From Bombyx mori (lineage: Eukaryota > Arthropoda > Insecta > Lepidoptera > Bombycidae), in assembly GCF_030269925.1 (NCBI RefSeq), contig NC_085112.1, positions 4,403,501-4,467,500 on the forward strand: 64,000 nt of DNA, in the 5' to 3' direction. The translations under genes and the position numbers were made by a program. The notes under the pieces are model-generated. The model saw only the letters and a program-made list of their open reading frames with translations, made no database searches and was not told the origin of the DNA. Shown here in pieces: positions 1 through 12,374 of the stretch (positions within the stretch are counted from its first letter, which is position 1; every line of letters begins with the position of its first letter).

Positions 1-527
1 CGACTTCGAACTCGCATATCCATATCCATGTTCTATTACCTTTTTGTCTATCGTAAAGCAGTCGTCAGTTCTGGTTTGACGTAGCAGCTTTTACGGAAAA
101 CGATTCAAAGTTCAACCTCACACGTCGAGGTGATCATTTAATATCTGCAGTGAGCTTGTGTATGGTGCAATCAAGTAATAATTTATTTCGACACAAGCAA
201 GAAGAGAAGACCGGCTTAAATTCACGGATTCTAATTGAGATTCCACGTTCAAATGCGTTTACTATTAGGAAAATCAACGGATAACAATGACCGTTAAGAT
301 ATTTGCGGAGACTGCTTCAACTTTGCATTAAAAGGTCGCCTATTAAATATTTCCCCGCTAAAACTTCCCCAGAGAGCCCTTGTTGGCTTTTCGTAAATAA
401 AAACGCAAATTGAACCTCAGCTAAATGCCAATTTTGATTTAGTTTCCAGATTGAGTTTACTATCACTTTCTAGACCTTTTGATTTGTTTATGATTTTACA
501 ATTTCGACAATTTATAATGTAAATCAA
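1..527. other. AT-rich intergenic DNA, nothing recognised
   Basis: No coding frame of note, repeat family or structured RNA was recognised here. Confidence 0.5.
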
Positions 528-660
528 TCTATACTAATATAATAAAGCTGAAGAGTTTGTTTGTTTGAACGCGCTAACCTCAGGAACTACTGGTCCGATT
601 TGAAAAATTCTTTCAGTGTCTTACGACAATTATTTAAACTTCTTCGCCCACCCTGAGATT
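528..660 (+). mobile_element. Helitron (Lep1-like) 5' end fragment
   Basis: The segment starts TCTATACTAATAT directly after an A, the expected Helitron 5' boundary, and continues with the (TTTG)n then GAACGCGCTAA block also seen, reversed, in the element at 41090-41408. No CTAG 3' terminus is visible, so this is a 5' fragment with an approximate right end. Confidence 0.6.
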
Positions 661-1924
661 CGAAATTGAAGTCCTAATTTTTAAGAAATAATATATGTCT
701 TTTCCCTTGAATGAAAATTAAGAAATATTGTTGCGGCAGATTGAAAGGTAAAAATAAATAATAATGATATAAATCGGTACGGGTTCAAAATTAAAACGAC
801 TTTCAATAATAACACAGATTCAAATTCAATTAATCGATTTGAATATTTATTAACTTAAACAAAGTTTTGTCTGGCAACTTATTTACCTTAAATGAGTGCG
901 TATACTATATTCTGCTATATTATAAGGACGCATAGTTCAACATTCCAAACATATTTGCATAAATGGGCATTCAATTTGATTGTTCGATTGAGGCTTTCAA
1001 TGTTCACTGTGCAGAGGTATGAGTTTGGATTGAATTGCGATAATTCAGAACTTAAATGAATTAAAATCACACATGAAATTGTTTAAATAATGAAAACACT
1101 GTTTCTTTGATTCCAATTACATTCATACTTGCAAGATGAAGATCGAATAATAAAAGATAAAGATCGCATAGTAAAAATATATGACGGTACTATGGATGGC
1201 TGAGCAGCAGCGTCATCATTCGTATTCTGTGACACTCAGTTTATTGCAATAAAAGTCAATAAAACCTTTTGAATAATACTTAATGTAACTTAATAAATAA
1301 TTGTCACAATGATAGGGTAAACTGACAGTTTTGTTCTGACTGACCCGACCACGTACCGCTTTTTTTAAGCTCTGGCATTACGGTGGCGTCTGGCCTACAT
1401 TTTTTGACATTAATCAAAACAACACCTTATCATTTAAATGACAATTAGAACAATGTCTTAATATTACTTAATTCGTTGCTCACGACATTTAGTTCGAAAA
1501 TTAAAACCACGTCATAATAAAAAGTTAAACTAAAGAAGTATATCGTATTTTGTTTACCTCCTGGTCACGGTAAAAAGATGCCCAAGTAGAAACTAGTTAT
1601 CGGTCAAGTCATCGGTCCTTGATACTTGTGCAAATTTCAATAATCTTGAAGTTGCAAATCTTCTTGCAAATGCAGATTGATAAGTCATCGATCGATAGGT
1701 CATGTTAATGATCCTGTTAAAAATGTTAGAAAATATGTAAAATACCGGAGAACTGTATTTGTGAAACTTAGCTCAGCTGTAAGTGTTGCTTGAAAGATTT
1801 AACAACCACTTTATAATAAAGTTAATATGGTTGATGATTGATTTTATGTCTTAGGGTGAGTAGGGGTGGTCACGGTGTGATGTTTTGGGGACTGTTGACT
1901 TAGCCGCTACTTTGGGACAGCGCA
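661..1924. other. Intergenic DNA, nothing recognised
   Basis: AT-rich sequence with no supported gene or repeat family. Confidence 0.45.
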
Positions 1925-2190
1925 ACAGCTGTCCTATTCTTCAAACAATGTATTACTTCTTCTCGGCAGAAATATGCAGTGTGGTACGAGCACAGAAGAT
2001 ACCCTACCACAAGTGATTACGGAAGACATTATTTTTTACTGATTTTATTTTTACTACAAGATGTAAATCCTTAATCGCGGAAGTCGTTCATGATCAGGTG
2101 TGAAATAAATATTTTATTAGAAAATTTGGTATCTGCCTTCGGGATTCAAACACTATCATCATATTTGCGTCGCTCACTACAACTTCACAC
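1925..2190 (-). mobile_element. Degraded Bm1 SINE
   Basis: Diverged pieces of Bm1 appear in order: the CTTCAAACAATGTATTACTTCTT-like block, a decayed CGGCAGAAATA block, a CCTACCAC block, and a tRNA-like head remnant (TGCCTTCGGGATTCAAACAC) at the right. Orientation is minus. It is an old copy with large divergence. Confidence 0.5.
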
Positions 2191-2879
2191 TCTATAATAC
2201 AACTGAAGTGGTTCTTATATGTATATCTAATAACTTCCGGTAGAACCTTCAAAGTATTGCGCAACTTTTTATTTTTTTAATTACGTTGAAACATTTTTTA
2301 TCTTAAATTAAGTAACCGTTTCTGGACGAGACAAATAAACTCTTTGTTCAAAAAAATTTTAAGAATTTAGACCGCCTCCTTTATTTCATTTTCAAATGAA
2401 TGGAAATTTAAATACAACACTTTTCTGAGTGTTGCTTTTGTCTGTCTTTAATCAAGACTAATGTTTACACGATGTTAGACTTTCTTATTTATCAAACGGA
2501 AATATTAAATAATGTTTTAAAACAATTTGCTCTGATCTCGATATATTATATGATAGGAAAATTTCAAACACCGTTAGCTTCACGTTAACTCTTACATCTT
2601 TCCTTAGGACCGTAGCTAGTTACTGAATTCTTAGTTAACAGCCCGTCATCGCATCTCCCTTACTACAAAAGAAATATTGAAGTGAAGAAGAAAAATTCCA
2701 GCTACATAATAGGAAATTAACTGCGTCTGTAGCTTGATGACTTTTTACTATAATATTAATATTACATAATTATAGCATCTCTTCAGTGAAATCTGTCTTG
2801 CTGTAATGGTGCGAAACATGAAAGAAAATTATAAAGATCTCCAATCGGCCAATTCAGGCGTACATCAACCACTGCTTGC
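2191..2879. other. Intergenic DNA, nothing recognised
   Basis: AT-rich, no supported feature. Confidence 0.45.
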
Positions 2880-3240
2880 AGCAAATAATTACCATTTTAT
2901 GGCCCGAGAAAATCTCCAAAGAACGTCTGTGAGAGGCGTGTCGCGAAATCCTAATTGACAAGCAGATCATGCGTCAGAATTGGACATGGAGTGAGGAGAG
3001 AGCCCACACAGATCCCGAGGCAAGTGTTGGAGTGGACGCCTCCAGATGAAGCGTAAAGTAAGTCGTCTCAAGCAGACTTGGGAGCGCACTGTAACAGCGA
3101 AGATGAAGACAATCAGGCTAGCCCGGTCCGAATAAAGCGTGTAGCCCAATACTGATCGCGATGGCGAAATACTGTTAAATCCTTCTGCCTTACCTTGGGA
3201 CCACCAGGTCTTAGGAACTTAAACAACAAAACAAAAACAA
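2880..3240 (+). mobile_element. Degenerate LINE 3' end (ORF2 C-terminal remnant)
   Basis: Switching between plus frames gives fragments typical of the C-terminus of RTE/CR1-like LINE ORF2: I-P-R-Q-V-L-E-W-T-P-P, then R-K-V-S-R-L-K-Q-T-W-E-R-T-V, then I-K-R-V-A-Q-Y-x-S-R-W-R-N. Family knowledge places this pattern after the reverse transcriptase domain. Frameshifts and stops separate the pieces, so it is a dead fragment. The clade is uncertain. Confidence 0.5.
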
Positions 3241-4978
3241 TAGCATTTCTTAAGAAAATGTATCATCATATTTTACCAGATAAATTACTATGACTACCAG
3301 ATGAACTAGTCTACCAAAATTAAAAAAACAAACTTTCGACAAAGCTCTCATACTTTTTATTGATGTTTCGAATTCTTTAAAGTTTACGATGAAAATGGCC
3401 AGGTCAATGAATCTTAAAAACCTTACTTCAATTGAGTAGGGGTTTGGTGTTTATCTCACACCTGAGACCCTATTGTCGTGAAGATGAAACCTCAAATCAA
3501 GCAAACTGTCATACTGTAAGATGCTGCTAGCTCATTCTGTGCGCAACGAAATCTTATTAAATAATTTTTCGTAAAATATTAGACGGTATTAAGCATACTC
3601 TCGTACTCAAATTTCAACGAATAACACTATGATCGTTGATGGCCGTGAAACTGTAAATACACAATTCGAAACATTGAAAAAACGTGATAATTGACCAAAA
3701 AAGTCTTTGCTTATTCATGAAGGGGTATTTAGAATTTGACGTGTCTGTTTTCGAAGTCCATAAATATGTATAAAGGCGGGAATGTCGTCCTTTAGATAAA
3801 TTAAAAAAAAAATCTATATCATTGGAATAACGTATATACATGTATCCTTTGAATAAAAATGTCTGTAGACGCGAGATAAGCAAACTACGAAAATATTTGA
3901 AATTTGGTCGTTGCAAATGAAGGACACAGACTGCGGGAAGAAACGATAAGAAGCGGCAGTTCTGCGTTAAAGGAAGGATGCACAATACCTTTATGTAGTC
4001 CTTACTGCAGACTCGTACCACTTCGCGATGAGAAACACCAACGATTTCACTTATTTACGTATTTAACATAACAAAGACACGAAGCGCGCGCGCGGTTGTT
4101 CAGCCATATTTTTTCGTCTCGATGTCACCACACGATCTCGCTCGCACGCGTCCGTAGGTAAAGTGCCGGAGAGGGATGGGACAGGATTTGCAAAACCAAA
4201 TTAAAATGTTGCTATTTTTCGAAACCTAAAACTAACTAAGTTTTAAACCAGCGCAACCAATGTCCTTTGCTTTACGTCAGAAATAGTTACTATCAATATA
4301 ACTTATTAGCTTTTATAGGTGGATACATAAAATATCATATTGATATTATATAGGTATAATATCCAACCTCGATGTTCTACATTCGGCATTACAATAGGAC
4401 GAATTTTGGTACAAAAACCCTTGCGGTCGATAGCCCTGCGTCAGCACCGTTATTTACTTTATTCCGCCCTTTCAGTATTTCTTGGATTTTTATGTCCTTC
4501 ATCTTCTGTCTGTTTTGTTCCGTTCTCTTTAGGGATGATAAGGTGATTTAATTTAACCAAAACCAAAAAAATTTAATAAGGCAACATATTTCTCAAATAA
4601 TTTGTCTTTTAAAAAGACTAATAATATAAGTAAGCCTTACTTTATTTTTCTACACGCTTTTATTAGTTTGGTATATTTGTTTGTAGGTAATAGAATCTTT
4701 AAACATAAAGAACCGATGACAATTTAATAGTTTTATAACCTCGCTTTAATATCCAGAGTAATATCAACAGAATAAAAAACCAATTTTAATAGCTAGTTCG
4801 ATTTGCTATTTAAACGTGTTTTTTATAATAGTTTTTATATTATACTTACTTAGTTATAGGGCCTGACGTGCATCGAATGTGTTATTTTATTCGATTATGG
4901 ACTTTCTTAGCCATTTAAAACTATAAGAACAAATAATAAAATAGTTAATTTCTCATTTACGCTCTTAGTTATTTTTAA
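3241..4978. other. Intergenic DNA with one GC-rich patch
   Basis: Mostly AT-rich. A GC-rich patch with a GCGCGCGCGCGG run lies at about 4084-4170. A 135-codon minus-strand frame at 3614-4021 has no recognisable domain and low-complexity composition, so I do not call it a gene. Confidence 0.4.
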
Positions 4979-5347
4979 CTAGCGGCCCGCCCTCGCTTCG
5001 CTTCGGAAACATTAAATTTTATTATTGATAGCTGAGTCCTGCGATGTTACTCGCGGTTATTGTCGTGCCGCAGGTGACGCTGCGGGGCGTCTAAAAAATC
5101 TAAAATCTAAATCTAGTCTAAAAAAAGTAGCCTAAGCTACTCCTTATATCATCAGATACCTATCAGTGAAAGTCTCGTCAAAATCGGTCCAGCCGTTCCA
5201 GAGATTAACCGGACCAAACAAACAGACAGACAAACATAAAAAATAAAAATTGACATATGTACTGTGGTATACATACTTACGCATTTAGTTAAAAGTGGTT
5301 ATTTTATTATTACAAACAGACACTCCAATTTTATTTATTTGTATAGA
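4979..5347 (-). mobile_element. Non-autonomous Helitron, Lep1-like
   Basis: Read on the minus strand, the element starts TCTATACA after an A and ends in CTAG followed by T, which are the Helitron boundary rules. It has no coding capacity. Related copies sit at 11726-12091 and 29114-29476, sharing the GAAGCGAAGCGAGGG-type 3' end and an internal CGGTCCAGCCGTTCCAGAG-like block shown on the plus strand. Confidence 0.65.
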
Positions 5348-5400
5348 TGTAGGAGGAATCCTCTGAAAATTGTGTTAAAGTTCAAAAAATACTACTGACT

Positions 5401-5610
5401 GTTTCAGTAGAGCAGTAATTAGCGCAGCTGACTGTGCGCCGAGGGTCGCGGGTTCTACATATTTCCATACCCGGTAAACATTCGTGTGATGTTTAAACGT
5501 ATATAAGTATGTATGTCAATCACGGGTACCCGTAAGGCAGGGAATATCAATTTGGGGCTGGATGGCCGTGCGTAATTTGTTACTAGATATTTATTATTAT
5601 TATTATACTA
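5401..5610 (+). mobile_element. tRNA-derived SINE (lepidopteran type)
   Basis: A tRNA-like head is visible: an A-box-like TAGCGCAGCTGAC and a B-box-like GGTCGCGGGTTC. It is followed by the ATTCGTGTGATG and GGGTACCCG-type body common in moth SINEs and a tail of TTATTATTATTA. These are inferred internal RNA polymerase III promoter boxes of the SINE, not a functional tRNA. Confidence 0.5.
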
Positions 5611-5666
5611 CTACGTACAGCTCAAATGGAGCTTTTTAGAATACTAAATTTAAGAGCATGCTTAAA

Positions 5667-5691
5667 TTATATATATATATATATATATATA
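5667..5691. repeat. (TA)n microsatellite
   Basis: A run of alternating T and A directly precedes a Bm1 SINE tail. Confidence 0.85.
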
Positions 5692-5929
5692 TTTTATTGC
5701 TTAGATGGATGGACGAGCTCACAGCCCACCTGTGTTAAGTGGTTACTGGAACCCATAGACATCTACAACGTAAATGCGCCACCCACCTTGAGATATAAGT
5801 TCCAGATCTCAGTATAGTTACAACGGCTGCCCTACCCTTCAGACCGAAACGCATTACTGCTTCACGGCAGGAATAGGCAGGGTGGTGGTACCTACCCGCG
5901 CGGACTCACAAGAGGTCCTACCACCAGTA
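5692..5929 (-). mobile_element. Bm1 SINE, 5' truncated
   Basis: On the plus strand the reversed Bm1 body runs from TTTATTGCTTAGATGG through GGACGAGCTCACAGCCCACC and ACGGCAGGAATAGGCAGGG to TCCTACCACCAGTA. The tRNA-like head is missing, as usual for Bm1. Confidence 0.85.
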
Positions 5930-6394
5930 CATGTATATTTCGAAGATTTTCAGTATCAAACCGTGCTCTGACTCAATTATCAGACTCATGGCAGAAACTA
6001 ATGTCGGTAATCTTGTGGGATATATATTTATAATTTATCAATTTATCCTACTTCTTTGCAAGGTTCTCGTCATAAGAAATGATGCTATCAATCAACATTA
6101 TATGTGGACGGCGACATCTCAGATAAATGTCGACCGTTGCATTCATTAGGATATACTTTTACTTCTCATCAGGAGATAGAGGAACTGATCTCCTGATGAT
6201 TGCTTCATATCCACCTCCCAGTATTCGAAGCTTCCAACATTCTCAGGTGTTTTTAATACTCCGATTCACAAAGAGATTTACGGATCACAATCTAGTCAAG
6301 TGGTAAAGATGCTGGGATCAACCCTAAATTGAATTCCGATAGCTTTAATAGAACTGTTTGTTATTTTGAGTTATGCCATAAGGTATCGCTTCTT
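5930..6394. other. Intergenic DNA with a small perfect hairpin
   Basis: No gene recognised. It contains an 11-bp perfect inverted repeat with a 10-nt loop at 6167-6198. Confidence 0.5.
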
Positions 6395-6667
6395 CGAAGT
6401 AAATACCCGTCATCATCCCCGTCGAACCCGTCGCTTGCGACGAAGGGCTCGACGAATAAATTAACCCACAGACACAGCCCACTGAGCTTCTCGCCGGATC
6501 GTCTCAGTGGGTCGCGTTTCCGATCCGGTGGTAGATTCTGCAAAGCACGGCTCTTGCTAGGGTTCGTTTTAGCAACGTCGTCAGGTTTGAGCCCCATGAG
6601 CTCACCTACTAGTTAAAGTTACGTTGATATGGTCTCTAAACCATCAGTTTAGGTAAGAAAAAAAAAA
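6395..6667 (+). mobile_element. Jockey-clade LINE 3' end (BMC1-like)
   Basis: The segment matches the 3' region of the full-length element at 18521-23763 (there on minus): CGTCGCTTGCGACGAAGGG, CAGCCCACTGAG and GATCCGGTGGTAGATTCTG occur in the same order. It ends in a poly(A) run at about 6658-6667. It is 5' truncated, leaving no reverse transcriptase. Confidence 0.8.
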
Positions 6668-7607
6668 GTAAATAATTTGAGGTCCTCCATGGACAAGAGA
6701 TGTGGTATAGACTCAGTCCCTGTCAAGTCACTAGCTTAACGTTAAATCTTTAAGTAAGATACTTAAAAGATTAAGCGTTAAATAAAACCTCGAGGGATTC
6801 AGACTGTCGTCCTAGAAGATACCCCGTCTAACCCTTATAAAATTAATTATTACTATACTTAGCGTTTTCATTATACCATTTATTATCATTAATTCGGTCC
6901 TAATTTTACATACAAAGAAAATCAGACGAAGCTATATCATACAAATAAAAGAGATATAATTTAATTCAGTAATTTAATTTAATTCACTAAGTATGTCCGA
7001 GCTGGTAAGTAGTCGAGAAAAAAAAATGAGGAATAAATGGATGCGGTAGCCACTGTAAGTGGATATCATTGTATCGCTGAGTGGTATTATTTAGGTCACA
7101 ACGATGTTTTATCAGGAACCACAATATATTGAGGCTTTATGTATTATATAACGAAATAGTAGTACTTGAATTGTTAGTTCTTATAATTAAGTATGTAAAG
7201 ACGTATATTTGCTCGTTTTTAATAATTTAAATACGGATAGCCGGTGACGTGTTTCTTTCAACATAAATTTCAAAATCTAGTTTTCTCTTTTCTCATTTGT
7301 CTCATGTCTTCGATATCAGTCACAAAAATGTTTTATAAATTGTTTCATAAATTATATAGACGCTATTCTGTTCGTTAATAATATGTATTTTGATATTCAC
7401 AAAAAAAAAAAACATGTTTTTGGCTTAATATGACTTGAAACTCGGCACAGTTGTTTGAAATTTGCATTGTCTAGCAAAACAATGTACGTTGTGGATATGT
7501 ATTATATTTTGTAATTGTCAGAGAGAAGTGTGATCTGATTTCAATACTACTGAATGATATTAATAAGCAAAACAAATAAAGTTCTATGTTCTTCTGTTTC
7601 GATATTT
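6668..7607. other. Intergenic DNA, nothing recognised
   Basis: AT-rich, no supported feature. Confidence 0.45.
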
Positions 7608-7930
7608 TATTGCTTAAGTGGGTGAACGATTAGTCAGCTGAGGTGATTATCGGATCTTATAGATATATTCAATAGATATATCCTATAGATCGTCCACCTT
7701 GAGTTTTGAGTGTAAGTCTTATATAGCAATATATAGCTTATATAGCAATAACCTTCAAACCACAACGTATCGATTTGTGCCAGAAATAGGTAGAGCGGTG
7801 GTAACCACACGTTCGGGCTCACAATTTAACCTACCACCAGTTAAACCAGTTAAGTAATGTCTGCGGGATTTAAAGTCGCAAAGCTTGATACGAGTATCCA
7901 GAGCGTCTTAACTTTTAGGCCACGAGGTAT
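7608..7930 (-). mobile_element. Old Bm1 SINE copy
   Basis: Diverged Bm1 in minus orientation: ATTTTATTGCTTAAGTGGG at the left, GTCCACCTTGAG and GCCAGAAATAGGTAGAGCGG in the middle, and a tRNA-like head remnant (TGCGGGATTTAAAGTC then TTTTAGGCCACGAGG) at the right. An AT-rich insertion interrupts the middle. Confidence 0.65.
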
Positions 7931-8302
7931 TAACAGTTATGCGTATTTTAAATAAAATTGCAAGCTCTATGGCGCTCAGTGGCTTTTAAGCTCGCTGTAC
8001 GGGAAATTGTTAAAATTTGATAATTTTTGGAAGAGATATAGGTTTTTTTTTCGAGACAAGGGTACTATTGATATTAGAAACAAAGGATTTCTTTGGTATT
8101 TCTAAGTAGATATGACTAAAAGCCAATAAAACGGTTAAAAAATAAATGTTAGTATGTTTGTTCTTAATGCGTTTTTAAAACAATAAGCCTATCTGATGAA
8201 ACTTGGTAAAGCTAATTGTTGGCAATTCACGGAAGGTTTCTGTCATACTATCATCTGCGTGCAATAGATGGCGTGCTAGTAGTTTCTATTGATGTTTAAA
8301 AT
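7931..8302. other. Intergenic DNA, nothing recognised
   Basis: No supported feature. Confidence 0.45.
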
Positions 8303-9360
8303 ACATCATCATCATCATCATCATCATCATCAGCCTTTATCTGCCCACTGCTGGACATAGGCCTTTCCCAATGCCTTCCACATAATGCGGTCCTCCGCCT
8401 TCCGCATCCAACGACTTCCCGCCGTGCGCACTAAGTCGTCAGTCCACCTGGTTGGAGGACGCCCCACGCTCCTTGTACCCATCCGTGGCCTCCATTCGAG
8501 GACTTTCCTCCCCCACCTGGTGTCGCTGGCTCGACAGATGTGACCGGCCCATTGCCACTTCAGCCTGCTAGCTTTGAGAGCTATGTCGTCGACTTTGGTT
8601 CTCCGTCGAATTTCTTCGTTCCGGATTTTGTCCCTTAGAGAAATGCCTAGCATAGCTCTCTCCATCGCCCGCTGTGCGACTCTTAACTTATGGGCCAGCC
8701 CTGCCGTCAGTGTCCAGGTTTTCGCGCCGTAGGTCATAGCGGGGAGACTGCACTGGTTAAAGACTTTTGTCTTCAGGCATTGAGGAATTTGCGAGGTGAG
8801 GATTGCACGGAATTTCCCAAATGCCGACCAACCCAGTCGTATGCGTCTCTCAATCTCTGTATTGAAGTTACCCCGGCCAAGCTGGATAGCCTGACCGAGG
8901 TAGACAAAGTCTTTTACCTCTTCAATGACTGCATTCGAGATGGTAACTTGGCCCGGGACGATTTTATCATTGAACATGACTTTCGTCTTGTCAAGGTTCA
9001 TCCGCAGTCCCACGCATCGGGAAGCAGCATTGAGATCGTTGAGCATACGACTGAGGTCCTCCAGCGATTCCGACATTAAGACTATGTCATCGGCAAATCG
9101 AAGGTGTGATATGTACTCTCCGTTGACGTTGATTCCACATATTTTCCAGTCCAGCGTCTTGAAGACATCTTCAAGTGCAGCGGTGAACAGTTTCGGAGAT
9201 ATAACATCTCCCTGTCGGACACCCCGCTGCAGCTTGATAGGTCTAGACTGGCAATCCTGGATTTGTACGGTCATCGTCGCGGCTTCGTATAGACTTTTCA
9301 ACACCTCGATATAGCGATAGTCTATCTGGCATCGCTGTAAGGATTCCAGAACTGACCAGG
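8303..9360 (-). mobile_element. RTE-like LINE, 5'-truncated 3' half
   Basis: A non-LTR retrotransposon fragment on the minus strand. Its 3' end is a (TGA)n tail, seen on the plus strand as CATCATCAT at 8304-8333, which is typical of RTE-type LINEs that end in short tandem repeats rather than poly(A). The left flank of the ORF carries the common CAGCCTTTATCTGCCCACTG block. The 5' end lies near 9360, where the frame stops resembling a LINE. Confidence 0.8.
8330..9304 (-). pseudogene. Reverse transcriptase fragment of an RTE-like LINE
   Basis: An open frame of 324 residues encodes the second half of a LINE reverse transcriptase. The G-V-R-Q-G-D-V-I-S-P motif (RT block 4) is near residue 28, the catalytic F-A-D-D-I-V-L near residue 70, and the thumb and C-terminal segment with G-R-P-P-T-R-W-T-D-D and R-I-M-W-K near the end. 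The frame continues upstream of the first ATG without a stop to about 9357, so the N-terminal endonuclease and first RT blocks were lost by 5' truncation. The remaining frame is undamaged, which suggests a fairly recent insertion. Alone it cannot be autonomous. Confidence 0.85.
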
Positions 9361-9808
9361 TCTCGATATACAGATATCGGAGAATGATAAAGTTTCAATA
9401 GTGCTCAATAAAACATTGTCATTTTGAAAATTTCACGTGATTATTTAAAAATATTTGCTTATTGCACTAGACGGTACGGTTTTTAAGGGAACCGTCATTA
9501 GGGTCCTTGTTGACTGTTATGGAGGGTCAAACAGGCCTACAAATTGTACGGAACACCGTTCCTCTTGATTAACTTTCAGTGAGAGGCACTCCGGACACTA
9601 ATAAAATGAAATTGGCTTTCTATTGAAACAATGTTTTCAGTGAAAGAAGGACGAGCCTTTGTAATATGGACTATTACTTCTAAATAGTAGTAATTACAAG
9701 GAAAAGAAAGATAATTAAGTAGTAAGATTTCATTTAGTTTGAACAGGTTACTTTTTGCTGAAAACAAATTTAAAGATCCAATTTTTCAAAACTAATGAAG
9801 TACCTATA
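9361..9808. other. Intergenic DNA, nothing recognised
   Basis: No supported feature. Confidence 0.45.
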
Positions 9809-10099
9809 GTGTAATAAAAATGAAACCCGCAAAATTATAATTTGCGTAATTACTGGTGGTAGGACCTCTTGTGAGTTCGCGCGGGTGGGTACCACCACCC
9901 TGCCTATTTCTCCCGTGAAGCAGTAATGCGTTTCGGTTTGAAGGGTGGGGCAGCCGTTGTAACTATACGTGAGACCTTAGAACTTATATCTCAAGGTGGG
10001 TGGCGCATTTACGTTGTGGATGTCTATGGGCTCCAGTAACCACTTCACACCAGGTGGGCTGTGAGCACGTCCACCCATCTAAGCAATAAAAAAAAAAAA
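9809..10099 (+). mobile_element. Bm1 SINE, 5' truncated
   Basis: Plus orientation. It begins in the Bm1 central region (CCCGCAAAATTATAATTTGC), passes GGTGGTAGGACCTCTTGTGAG and GTGAAGCAGTAATGCGTTTC, and ends CATCTAAGCAATA followed by poly(A). One of the best-preserved Bm1 copies in the window. Confidence 0.9.
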
Positions 10100-10560
10100 G
10101 CCTACCTCAAATGACAACTGAACCTTTTTAATTCGCATTGGAGACACTCAAAATGGTTAATATACGTATCTTCTAAGATAGTGACAAGAAATCGTCGAAG
10201 AATATGGAGGTCATTGTTGAAATGGCATCAAGGGAAAATTATCTGCTTAATCATTCATCAGTTTAATAAAACTTCGGGCTGGTTCAAATTGTCATGTTTA
10301 ATTAGATTTTGCATTTTGCTTTGTTGACTTATCATTGGACAATATCATAGATTTTGAGCTCATCCACCCACATAAGCACAAAAAAAAAAGAAAATCCACC
10401 TAATGTAAAAATACTATGAAACAGAAAACACTGGTTTTCACACTGGTGTACTGACAGCACCACAGAGTGAGCTTCCTAATATCATAGATCGATCATTGTT
10501 GTTAAACTCTTTGATAGGAAACCAGAAACCTAGGAACTCGTAAATGTTCCGTGGTACCGC
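10100..10560. other. Intergenic DNA with a Bm1 tail remnant
   Basis: GAGCTCATCCACCCACATAAGCAC plus poly(A) at 10355-10390 (quoted in part: CATCCACCCACATAAGCAC) looks like a decayed Bm1 3' end in plus orientation. Nothing else was recognised. Confidence 0.4.
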
Positions 10561-10805
10561 ATTTTTTTTTTTTTGGTCAGGTGGAAATCGCCGGACTCCC
10601 ACCTTCCACTGGGGATGGAGGGCGGGGCATGTCGGAGTCGAACCGACTAAAACCTCCTGTCGCTCAACAACCCACGTCCGAGCCTCGCATGAGACAGAGC
10701 TCATGAAAAGGCAAGGGGAGGAGAGTGAAGCGTTTAGTGCGGAGCACATCTCTCCCATCACCCTCCCCCTCGGGACGCCGGGCCAGCGATCGTCGGCGAT
10801 ATATC
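10561..10805 (-). mobile_element. 3' end of an unidentified non-LTR retrotransposon
   Basis: A poly(T) run at the left, followed by GGTCAGGTGGAAATCGCCGG and GGCGGGGCATGTCGGAGTCG, is a minus-strand LINE 3' end with its poly(A) tail. The same 3' end recurs at 43107 and 55926, where it is fused to a Jockey-type fragment. The segment is GC-rich against AT-rich flanks. The clade cannot be assigned because no coding part remains. Confidence 0.65.
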
Positions 10806-11725
10806 GTAGACTTAGATTTGTTATATACGTCTAAACGTATTTATCTATTATAAATGTTTCAATATTGAAAATTTCGTAATTTTTTAACAGACACGAATGC
10901 GTAATAATTGAACAAATGTATGTACAAAGTATTAATTAGTCTTGAGCGTGAAAAGATAGGCGTTGGCGTCAGAATCAAGAAATTAATAAAATGTGTTGTA
11001 ATTTGTGGTCACCTCAAGTAATTACTTATATTGTTTAAAATATTAAAAAAACCAAAAAAATTATAACTTTTCTTTTATTGATTCTTAAACTCAATTACGA
11101 TACTTATAAAAAACCTTTTTCTTTAGTGGGCCTAATTTGATTACATGATCTTATTAGTTCATCTTGGAAGTCATACACGAATGCAATGACGTAATATTAT
11201 AGTATTAAAAAAAAAGTCTAAATAAAGCTTCTGTTACAAATCGAAAGTTTATTTCAACCATATGATAAAAGATTTTCAATGGAAATGAGTACATTTGAAT
11301 TCTAGGGCTACAAGTACCATTCTCACTTACAATGTGCATAATAAAACTCAGAAATGCGGTGAGCTATTTGGCTTTACAATTTTGCTAGTACTCAAACATA
11401 TTCTCACATATTCCTTAATTGGCAATCAGCGCGTCGAAGCTTTCGGTTGTGAAGCCATTGTCTGAATCGTGATTGGATTAAGAACGCTTCGGAAAACATA
11501 CGTAGCTCGTTGTCGAATGTGACGTGTTGATTTTCCTTTACAGTTAAGAGCTATTTGAAAACATATAAAAGTAGTCGTGGCCTAATACCGTTTATATACG
11601 TGAAGCAAAAAATTTGGTACCCTTTTTTACTAAAATTACGCGGTCGGAGGTGTATGTAATTTTCCACACTTATAGTGAATATATACACATACATATAAAT
11701 AGGGGTATTCTTTGTTTATTGTCAA
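10806..11725. other. Intergenic DNA, nothing recognised
   Basis: AT-rich, no supported feature. Confidence 0.45.
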
Positions 11726-12091
11726 CTAGCGACCCACCCTCGCTCCGCTTCGGAAACATTAAATTTTATTATTGATAGCTGAGGCCCGCGATGTTACCCG
11801 CGGTTATTGTAGTACCGCAGGTGATACTGCGGGGCAAAGCTAGTGTAAAAGTAGCCTAAGTTACTCCTTATATCATCAGCTACCTGTCAGTGAAAGTATC
11901 GTCAAAATCGGTCCAGCCGTTCCAGAGATTAGCCGGAACAAACAGACAGACAAACAAAAATTGTAAAAAATGTTATTTTGGTGTATGTACCGTATATACA
12001 TCATATGCATGTAGTAAAGCATGTAGTAAAGTGGTTATTTCAATATTACAAACAGACACTCCAATTTTATTTATATGTATAGATGTATAGA
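11726..12091 (-). mobile_element. Non-autonomous Helitron, Lep1-like
   Basis: Minus-strand reading gives a TCTATACA start (the start is duplicated at 12083 and 12091, so the boundary is ambiguous by 8 bp) and a CTAG end. It shares its body with 4979-5347 and 29114-29476. No coding capacity. Confidence 0.65.
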
Positions 12092-12374
12092 TTGTCAAAA
12101 TGTTGTTACTGTTTAAAGTCTGTGGTCAAATTGAGAATGGATTTGTGATTTTGTTGCAGTGAAATGATACCACCAATTAACTACAATTTTATGTTTATTT
12201 AAAGAGCGATCAAAAACAGATGATAATAGCGGAGCACCCAGCATATGTCGGTCTCGAACTCAACCGAATGAAAGCATTTTGCAAGTACCGTCGAATATTA
12301 TAGTGCGATGCTCCAGCGCAGAGCCGTACTCATCGCAGGACCAAACTCGGGCATGCCACAGATTAATATTGTTT

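Noticed and set aside
3614..4021. 135-codon minus-strand frame
   Set aside because: No domain, biased toward Phe/Leu/Tyr/Ser as expected from AT-rich antisense DNA, and no splice or promoter context.
5415..5465. Possible tRNA gene
   Set aside because: Only the A- and B-box-like head of a SINE; no cloverleaf acceptor stem could be closed.
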